Source of the DNA: Nitrosomonas sp. UBA6494
GTDB lineage: Bacteria; Pseudomonadota; Gammaproteobacteria; Burkholderiales; Nitrosomonadaceae
DNA length: 14,441 nt
NCBI GenBank assembly: GCA_002435335.1
Contig: DJMI01000125.1
Span: 1-14,441, forward strand
Direction: 5' to 3'
The notes under the pieces are model-generated. The model searched no databases and was not told where the DNA came from. It worked only from the letters and a program-made list of their open reading frames with translations. Position numbers and translations under genes: made by a program. Shown one piece after another: positions 7,701-12,845 of the stretch; the stretch's first letter is position 1, and each line of letters starts with the position of its first letter.

Positions 7701-9092
7701 TTTGAATTGAACGGTTTTCCGGTTTGGTTTCCTCGGCTTTTCGAAACATACCCGCAGCTTATAAGCGATTTTCTCCTACGAGAAATCCGCTATGAATTAT
7801 CAATAGAAACGCCAGAAACGGAAACGCACTACATCATCAGCGATCTGAGTTGGGCAGGACAGTGGGCTTGGGATCAAATCGCACCGCACTTACATGCATT
7901 GCTAAGTAGCATGGAGCCTAAGAATCTGGCTAATCTGGATAAGCTGCTCAAAATCATTCATGGTTCATCGCTGGAAGATAAACTGATTGAAACATTAGCA
8001 TCCTATAAATGTGGTGTTCTGGAAGAATTGGATCACGTCGCTCGCTGGTTTGCTGTATGGGTAGGAGTTGCACCTGATGCGGCAATTGCTGCGCTAGAAG
8101 CCAGAATCGATTCGATAGTGGATTCCGCGCAAAGAACTTTGTTTGCGATGATTTTTATAACCCACCTCATCGGAGACCGCAGTGCTCATAGATCTTCAGC
8201 GCGGCAAGCATTCAAAACACCGCAGCATTTGAAGTCACTTTATCTGCTAATGCACAAATATATTCGCCGCAAAGACGACATCGACCGCACCGGGAAAGGC
8301 GTTTATTCACCTGGATTGAGGGATGATGCGCAGGATGCGCGCAGCAATCTGTTCAAATTGCTGAATCAGATTCCGGGTAAGGAGTCGTTTTTAGCGCTGA
8401 TGGATATTGCCGGGAATCATCCGGATGAAGAATCCCGGCAGTGGATCCTGCTTCAGGCAAAAACCAAAGCCGAACAAGACGGCGATTTAGAAACCTGGTT
8501 GCCTGAGCAAATAAAAGATTTCAACGATAAACTGGAACGCACACCCAGAAATCATAAGGAATTGCATGAACTTGCTGTTTTGCGGCTCCAGGATCTCAAA
8601 GATGACCTTGAACATGGTGATAGCAGTGTCGCCAGCATTTTGAAAACGATTAAACAAGAAACTGAGATACGCAAGTTCATTGGACATTTGTTGCGCGAGA
8701 AAGCGCTTGGACGATACTCCATTCCACAGGAGGAGGAATTGGCTGATGCTAAAATGATTGATCTGAGATTCCATGGAATGGGTTTCGACGGTACTGTTCC
8801 TGTTGAACTTAAGCTTGCAGATAATTGGACTGGGCCGGATCTATTTGAGCGGCTTGAAAATCAGCTTTGTGGCGATTACTTGCGTGACAATCGATCTAAT
8901 CGAGGCATATTTATGCTCGTATATCGCGGCGAAACAAAGCATTGGGAAATCCCTGGTAGTGCAAATCGAGTGGATTTCATTGGATTGGTTGAAGCACTTC
9001 GGGGTTATTGGCAGCGCATTCCAATGAAATTTCCCAGTATTGAGGACATTACAATTATTGGTATTGATCTAACGAAACGATCAAAAAGATAG
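4773..9092 (+). CDS. NACHT-like STAND NTPase with long helical middle and C-terminal PD-(D/E)XK nuclease-like domain (candidate anti-phage protein)
   Basis: 1439 residues with no recognised gene name. (1) P-loop NTPase at about 45-380: the Walker A region SEAGSGKTT (52-60, K58) has serine where the first glycine is usual. Walker B is WLFLDSVDEA (111-120; D115, D118, E119) with the extra acidic pair typical of NACHT. A sensor-like VITGRTTAW follows at 149-157, and FHHRSVREYLTAEW (366-379) matches the conserved end of the NACHT winged helix. (2) Residues ~450-1280 are mostly helical, partly HEAT-like, and carry a very charged Lys/Gln segment at about 822-853; this is the likely sensor. (3) Residues ~1325-1439: D1330 and E1345-L-K1347 fit a PD-(D/E)XK core, followed by LENQLCGDYL and GIFMLVYRG. 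Family knowledge: bacterial NACHT proteins sense phage and trigger nucleases. Inference: a single-gene abortive-infection or anti-plasmid system with the effector at the C-terminus. The gene is AT-richer than its neighbours and has no clear Shine-Dalgarno before 4773. Confidence 0.82.
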   Translation: MKDSLIQLCRTFHTLPKQANDNEDTYFSEWFPAAKRLRWSDLIQEYRVVILSEAGSGKTTEILNITHSLKKEDKLAFFLRLEHIPTDFENAFEEGTYEEFNKWLTSSDEGWLFLDSVDEARLRNPSDFEHAIRKLSRQISAAQDRVHIVITGRTTAWRSKTDLAYCETRLPYAKPDTSITRNIEPDDDIAPDSSIQTKLNSREETSSIFKIVALDDLSPDQIEVFVKARGITDSKAFLDAVERADAWSFTARPQDLEELIEFWLIQGRIGSRLEIIKNSIDRRLSERDQNRADIRPLSTERTRQGARLLAAAATLVRESTIRVPEGGANSKGIDVRSVLPDWDDKDLSVLLSRPIFDEAIYGTVRFHHRSVREYLTAEWFTELFKRETSRRNIEALFFHNQYGLDIIVPTLRPILPWLILWDDKIRNRVCKLAPEILFEGGDPSQLPLEVRRSVLYDVCKQMANNTTGRTMRDKAAVQRFANPDLTDDVLVLLREYADNDDLKAFLLRMAWIGQLKGARAKVMEVALNPHAEHYTRIVAFRAIKAIGSSEDRECVYQHYLTEAPSLNHELLAELVEGREPTKQALVWLLACLEKIEPAEHHITVNLRYNLSAFVDIADIDLLPQLVAGFNRLLDLPPVIERRYCEISVSFQWLIVPACKAVERLILARHSVSLESDVLEILYKFSSVREYGIDGLSDVKAEFSKLIPAWRELNGALFWYEVQKTRNGRDKNNGERLTEFYQVSFHPLWRFEESDFESISAEISSRIFLDDRLVALSLAFHLYKKANRPSGWRRQLRKLVAGNEELSERLNLYLKPPAQDSTFLRKKQQISKRKRQHEADQKQQENYHADWKKYFSENLDEASTTLSKTPGILTGPILYLFNQTRENKNLPGRWTEYNWQALIPQYGEKVARFYRDSAVSLWLHHKPKLRSESAPFNETPYAVIIGLVGLEIEAHETKDWPKHLNSDEVERACRYATFELNGFPVWFPRLFETYPQLISDFLLREIRYELSIETPETETHYIISDLSWAGQWAWDQIAPHLHALLSSMEPKNLANLDKLLKIIHGSSLEDKLIETLASYKCGVLEELDHVARWFAVWVGVAPDAAIAALEARIDSIVDSAQRTLFAMIFITHLIGDRSAHRSSARQAFKTPQHLKSLYLLMHKYIRRKDDIDRTGKGVYSPGLRDDAQDARSNLFKLLNQIPGKESFLALMDIAGNHPDEESRQWILLQAKTKAEQDGDLETWLPEQIKDFNDKLERTPRNHKELHELAVLRLQDLKDDLEHGDSSVASILKTIKQETEIRKFIGHLLREKALGRYSIPQEEELADAKMIDLRFHGMGFDGTVPVELKLADNWTGPDLFERLENQLCGDYLRDNRSNRGIFMLVYRGETKHWEIPGSANRVDFIGLVEALRGYWQRIPMKFPSIEDITIIGIDLTKRSKR

Positions 9093-9181
9093 AATGTATA
9101 AACCGTTTTTTCTCTTTCAGAAATATTGAAGATTCAAGTTTTATCGGAAATGATGGACAATTAAACGATGATTCATGCCAA

Positions 9182-9352
9182 GGTCACTTGAAATCGGATT
9201 ATCGAATGACGAGAAATTACCTGAAGGGTGCAATCGGTGATCGTATCAATCTATTGATGGCTGCTTGCGCTTGGAATCTGAAACAATGGCTGCTGGCCAT
9301 TTTTTTGCTGTTTTTCCGTGCAAGAAATATGCAGACTGCTCCAATTTGCTGA
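9182..9352 (+). pseudogene. C-terminal remnant of an IS5-type transposase
   Basis: The frame encodes GHLKSDYRMTRNYLKGAIGD followed by RINLLMAACAWNLKQWLL and a short hydrophobic tail, stopping with TGA at 9350-9352. In IS5-superfamily DDE transposases the C-terminal segment reads IxPxIGHLKxDxRMxRNxLKGxxGDxxNxxLxAAxxNxxxxL, and its glutamate completes the DDE triad. Homology begins abruptly at the GHLK block: the residues just before it do not match, and nothing of the upstream catalytic domain is present between here and the NACHT stop 90 bases away. The element is therefore 5'-truncated and inactive. It marks past insertion and deletion directly beside the NACHT gene. Confidence 0.72.
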
Positions 9353-9434
9353 TGAAAACTTCAATTCGTGGAAGTTATTTCACATATGCAGCAGAAAAAT
9401 TTAATTGGCTTCACAAAATGGCAATTACCGACAG

Positions 9435-9456
9435 GGGTTTTTCAGGGTCGACTAAT
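9435..9456. repeat. Possible right end of the degenerate IS5-type element
   Basis: A GGGGTTTTTCAGGGTCGACTAA-like stretch lies about 85 bases after the transposase stop, where an IS terminal inverted repeat would be expected, and it ends in CTAA, a target type used by IS5-family elements. No matching left end was found in the window, so this rests on position and general resemblance only. Confidence 0.25.
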
Positions 9457-9583
9457 TACAAATAACGAAAAGCAAGAATCCGGTTTTACTCAGAAACACC
9501 GGAAAAATACTTACTGTAGTGAAAATTGAAATTCATCCTCAATCTGTGTCTCGCTAATTTAGCCTGTCCGACAGACTCCTAGA

Positions 9584-11335
9584 TTATTTGCGAATTGGGG
9601 AAAAGCATAATATCCTGAATCCAATTGCTCCCGTAGATTGTTTAGTATCAACTGGAACTCTACTCGATAAACGTGAATCGTCGGGATCAAAAAACCAATT
9701 ACCACCTCGTACAACTCCGCTTCGAGAATTAACATCACTTTCACACTCTTGTGCATTATGATCAAGTAGATCAGACCAGCGCGAACAAGTCCATTCCCTA
9801 ACATTTCCAGACATATCATACAGCCCAAATTTGTTTGCAGAGAAACTTCCTATCGGAGATGTTTGCTTACCATCCCATTTGCTACCGCAGCCGTCGCAAT
9901 TGGCGTTATTCACACCTACTTCATTTCCCCAGTGATAGGCCATAATTGATCCTGCACGTGCTGCATATTCCCATTCTGCTTCAGTTGGGAGGCGACATTG
10001 ATTTTCTGTCTGATGACTTAACCAGTATGCGTACTCGGAGGCTACTTGTCTATTCACATACACGACAGGCATTTTTCCTCGACCAGTTGGAGCCATTGGA
10101 TACGATATTTCTTCAACACCAGAACTTTTTTGTTTCCAAACAAAATAATCAAACTGCTCATAGGTAATTTCGTATTTTCCAATATAAAAAGATTGCATAA
10201 TTTGGATGCTTTTTCCCGGTATACCATAGTATTTTTCCGTAATTTCGTTTTGATTTTTTTTAAAAGCTTCATCATGCTCTCCCATGATATAGGTGCCAAC
10301 TGGAATAGGTTCTTCTGATAATTCAGGTAGGGGCGTATAACCTAAACGGAAACGATATAATGTCAATGCCATTTCAATGGGCAATCCATCCTTTTTTACC
10401 CACCATAGCGATTCGGTAAAGCTAGCAATTGAAAGAAAAAAACAAAATGTATTTAAAGAAGTTCGCGCAATGCTCCAACGAATATAGGCTGACTCTATAG
10501 GAGTATCGATAGATAGCCCTCGAAAGGAGAATAATTTCGACCAACCTGCGAGTCCAAATAATCGTACTAGTCCTTTTCGCTCACTCCATTTGCGCGCTAG
10601 TTGCTTGAGTTCATACTTCAGGGTTCTCTCCAAGAGACGATTTTCTTTTACCCGACAAGCTACCAGATATGCCAAACCATCAACTCCCAATAAATAATTA
10701 AAATCAATTCTGGTTTTAATCTGTTCAGCGATTACAATACGTTCACCACTGTGGATAAGCCAGTCTTCAGAATGATCATTTTTAATCCAATCAATAGTTG
10801 CATGCTGTACACTACTTAGCATTTTTAGATCAACTTCATAATTGTCGAGCCAAGTTGTTAACGTATCCCATTGTCTCAACAAAGCTTCATGTGCCACTTC
10901 AATTATATCTACTTCCTGTGCTTTGCCTTGCAATGCACGGCGATCACGCAGCAATAATCGCGCCTCGACCAATCGCTTAAGTATTGGATGTGTTTCATCT
11001 GGCAACTCATCCCAGCACGCGATTCGACGTTTGCGTTCACTAGTGTGCGGATCAACAGTCACAAGCCAGGGTATAAAGGCTCTCTTCAACAATAAATTAC
11101 GTTTTTCTTCATCAACTGGAATAACGGGTTCTCGTTCAGATTTGGCGAAAGCCGCTTTCACCGCTGCTTTGATAGAACCGCGCACACCGCCCATGTTGTT
11201 GTATTCATCCAAACGCAAGTCGCCGTCGGCACCGTAGTCGACAAAGAGCTGCTCCAGCGTAAATGCTAGCAAAGGCAGCGCATCCGCACCCGAAGTATCG
11301 TGCAGCAATTGATCGATCAGCGCAGGTTCGATCAT
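9584..11335 (-). CDS. C-terminal part of the interrupted TIR-STAND-FGE protein: STAND helical segment plus FGE-sulfatase (SUMF1/PvdO-like) domain
   Basis: Read from the first Met after the in-frame stop, this is 583 residues. The frame is actually open from 11374 and continues the TIR-STAND gene. The N-terminal MIEPALIDQLLHDTSGADAL and PLLAFTLEQLF are the usual continuation of nSTAND1-type ATPases, with EVAHEALLRQW (141-156) at the winged-helix end. A helical linker follows, then a moderately hydrophobic stretch near 288-312 that may cross the membrane. The FGE-sulfatase domain spans ~340-580: YIGKYEITYEQF, CRLPTEAEWEYAARAG, CDGCGSKWDGKQTSPIGSF, FGLYDMSGNVREW, VVRGGNWFFDPDDSRL and IGFRILC. 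The paired cysteines that make true FGE catalytic are absent after RGGNW, so a ligand-binding lectin-like role is more likely. The gene is AT-rich (about 30-43% GC in lines sampled). No Shine-Dalgarno precedes 11335, so independent translation is doubtful. Confidence 0.82.
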   Translation of the reverse strand: MIEPALIDQLLHDTSGADALPLLAFTLEQLFVDYGADGDLRLDEYNNMGGVRGSIKAAVKAAFAKSEREPVIPVDEEKRNLLLKRAFIPWLVTVDPHTSERKRRIACWDELPDETHPILKRLVEARLLLRDRRALQGKAQEVDIIEVAHEALLRQWDTLTTWLDNYEVDLKMLSSVQHATIDWIKNDHSEDWLIHSGERIVIAEQIKTRIDFNYLLGVDGLAYLVACRVKENRLLERTLKYELKQLARKWSERKGLVRLFGLAGWSKLFSFRGLSIDTPIESAYIRWSIARTSLNTFCFFLSIASFTESLWWVKKDGLPIEMALTLYRFRLGYTPLPELSEEPIPVGTYIMGEHDEAFKKNQNEITEKYYGIPGKSIQIMQSFYIGKYEITYEQFDYFVWKQKSSGVEEISYPMAPTGRGKMPVVYVNRQVASEYAYWLSHQTENQCRLPTEAEWEYAARAGSIMAYHWGNEVGVNNANCDGCGSKWDGKQTSPIGSFSANKFGLYDMSGNVREWTCSRWSDLLDHNAQECESDVNSRSGVVRGGNWFFDPDDSRLSSRVPVDTKQSTGAIGFRILCFSPIRK

Positions 11336-11374
11336 CAGCTTGCGCCCGGCCGCCGTGGCGCGCGCTGCCGGATC

Positions 11375-11377
11375 TTA
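11375..11377 (-). other. In-frame TAA interrupting the TIR-STAND-FGE gene
   Basis: The codons around it read K-Q-Y-K-T-V-I-stop-D-P-A-A-R-A-T-A-A-G-R-K-L-M-I-E-P. In related STAND ATPases this stretch runs without a break (typically ...VIE-x-PA.RA...AGRKL.IEPAL), so one base change such as GAA to TAA explains the stop, and no frameshift is needed. The stop sits inside the perfect palindrome GATCT-T-AGATC (11371-11381). Confidence 0.8.
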
Positions 11378-12616
11378 GATCACAGTTTTGTACTGTTTGG
11401 GTGAAATCGGCGGCAAATCGAACAACCTTGGAATGTTGCCTTCAAGACTTGGTTCGGTTTGCAACTGCTCATATGCATCGGAGCGGATGGTTACCACGAT
11501 CAAGGGGAGTTTTGGTGTCATTGCTGGCGTTTCCTGTCTATCTTCGTTCAGCAACAGGGCGTTGGCCAGCATCGCTAAAAAAGGTTCAGCTTCTTTGCGG
11601 CCTTCGGCGCTTGCCAGTTCCTCGGCTTGGTCGATGGCGATCACGACCGTTGGAAGGAACGTTGCGGATTCCTGTTGTAAACCGAAGCCAACAGAAAACC
11701 GTGAACTCGCCAATTGTTGCAGTTCGCCGAGCAACTGTTTCAATCCATCCGGCATTTGCAGTGACTCACGGATGCTAGCGCGGGTTTTGGTTACGCCGTG
11801 TTCATTAAAAGCGGCTTCAAGACTGGCAATCAAACCGGTATCACCGTTCAATACTGCATGTTCCGGCCGGATCACCGGCAGCGGTAAAAAATGCAAATCG
11901 TCGCGTTTCAGCCTGGGCCACAACCCAGCGCGCAAAAACGACGACTTGCCCGATCCCGATGCGCCAAGAATCACCAGCATGCGCTCAACACTGTGTTCCT
12001 GCATTGCACGCAAAGCATCCAGCCCGCGCACGATCGCAGTATCACGCCCGAAGAACACGGCAGCATCTGCCGCTTCGAGCGGTTTCATGCCGCGATAAGG
12101 AATTCGCTTCGGATCATCAGGCGGCGGCCATGGAAAACTGGCGGGATCCAGCCCGGCGCGCTGCAAGCCGATCTTGAGGCGAACGAGACCTGCTTCGGCA
12201 AACGACACGCTGGTTGGCGGCACGATCGGATCATGAGCTACATGATAGTCACGGAGCTGCGCTCCCTGAACCAAATCGCATAACTGCCATTCTGCCGTCA
12301 TCTCTTTAGGCAATGACTCGAGCGGAGTAGCCTCAACCAGCACACCAAAAATGGCCTTACCAAGCTGCTTCGCTAGCAGAAACTCCGCCAGACACCAGCG
12401 CGAATCGCGCCAAGCGGGAGAAATCAAGAAAACCACTGCCTCGCAACGGTGCGCCGCATGCTTCAACGCTTCTTGCCAGCGTTCACCGGGCACAAGCCCG
12501 CGTGACGGTTCAACATCGAGGAAGTAATCGTCCCAACCATTTTCTTGCAACCAACGCGCCAGCGCCAATGCCTTTGCATTGTTAACACTTGAGTGACTAA
12601 GAAAAATTTTCGACAT
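11375..12616 (-). CDS. TIR domain + STAND ATPase, N-terminal part of the interrupted TIR-STAND-FGE protein
   Basis: 413 residues before an in-frame TAA. The TIR domain occupies about 1-130: KIFLSHSS (3-10), the BB-loop region EPSRGLVPGERW (36-47), and DSRWCLAEFLLAK (71-83), where E78 is at the position of the catalytic glutamate of NAD+-consuming TIRs. The linker PYRGMKPLEAADAAVFFGRD (173-192) is the usual lead-in to an nSTAND1 ATPase. Walker A is GASGSGKSS (218-226, K224) and Walker B is VVIAIDQAEEL (324-334, D329, with E332/E333). IVVTIRSD (373-380) is sensor-like. In bacterial immunity such proteins oligomerise on sensing a trigger, and TIR then depletes NAD+ or makes a cyclic-ADP-ribose-type signal. 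The frame continues after the stop into the FGE half, giving about 1010 codons. As it stands, the truncated product would keep TIR and the P-loop but lose the arm and sensor. GC is about 55%, like the core genome. Confidence 0.88.
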   Translation of the reverse strand: MSKIFLSHSSVNNAKALALARWLQENGWDDYFLDVEPSRGLVPGERWQEALKHAAHRCEAVVFLISPAWRDSRWCLAEFLLAKQLGKAIFGVLVEATPLESLPKEMTAEWQLCDLVQGAQLRDYHVAHDPIVPPTSVSFAEAGLVRLKIGLQRAGLDPASFPWPPPDDPKRIPYRGMKPLEAADAAVFFGRDTAIVRGLDALRAMQEHSVERMLVILGASGSGKSSFLRAGLWPRLKRDDLHFLPLPVIRPEHAVLNGDTGLIASLEAAFNEHGVTKTRASIRESLQMPDGLKQLLGELQQLASSRFSVGFGLQQESATFLPTVVIAIDQAEELASAEGRKEAEPFLAMLANALLLNEDRQETPAMTPKLPLIVVTIRSDAYEQLQTEPSLEGNIPRLFDLPPISPKQYKTVI

Positions 12617-12663
12617 GATGGTTTTCGAAATTCAGGTACTGAGCTTTTTAAAAACAGGCATTA

Positions 12664-12692
12664 AGATTACACTTAATCCATTTCCGACTCAA
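12664..12692 (-). promoter_or_regulatory. Weak sigma-70-like promoter for the TIR-STAND gene
   Basis: On the minus strand TTGAGT (12692-12687) and TAATCT (12669-12664) are separated by exactly 17 bases and lie about 48 bases ahead of the ATG at 12616. They match the consensus boxes at 4 of 6 and 3 of 6 positions. No good Shine-Dalgarno precedes the ATG. The rest of the 229-base gap to the decarboxylase shows no clear terminator. Confidence 0.35.
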
Positions 12693-12845
12693 ATTAACTG
12701 TTTGATTATTAGGCGATCTGGATAAAAAGTAAAGGCATCGAGTATTTGTGTAAAACTGAGCAAGACAAAAGGAGCAGACTCGATCGTTTGAAAAATTCTA
12801 CGAAAAAATAATAATGCCAAAAATCTTTAATGCCTTCCGTTTCCC

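Larger units (their letters stand above)
9093..9583. other. 491-base spacer between the two convergent STAND genes
   Basis: This stretch holds a transposase tail (9182-9352), a possible IS end (9435-9456) and an imperfect palindrome at 9561-9577 (CTGTC-C-GACAG core) just past the FGE stop. Bases 9093-9181 and 9457-9560 show nothing recognisable; an open frame of 66 codons at 9265-9465 overlaps the transposase tail in another phase and is not supported as a gene. Confidence 0.6.

Noticed and set aside
9265..9465. 66-codon + strand frame between the STAND genes
   Set aside because: It overlaps the recognisable transposase tail in another phase, and its own sequence resembles nothing.
9590..9720. 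Diversity-generating retroelement variable repeat at the FGE 3' end
   Set aside because: The domain type is right, but no second near-copy (template repeat) or reverse transcriptase occurs in the window, and the Asn/AAC-rich codon pattern typical of template-derived sites is absent.
11388..12098. Open frame of 236 codons on the + strand
   Set aside because: It is the antisense shadow of the TIR-STAND gene, whose TIR and Walker motifs are clear.
12737..12784. Inverted repeat ATCGAGT...ACTCGAT in the gap before the decarboxylase
   Set aside because: Seven-base arms with a 34-base loop and no T-run; too weak to call as a terminator.
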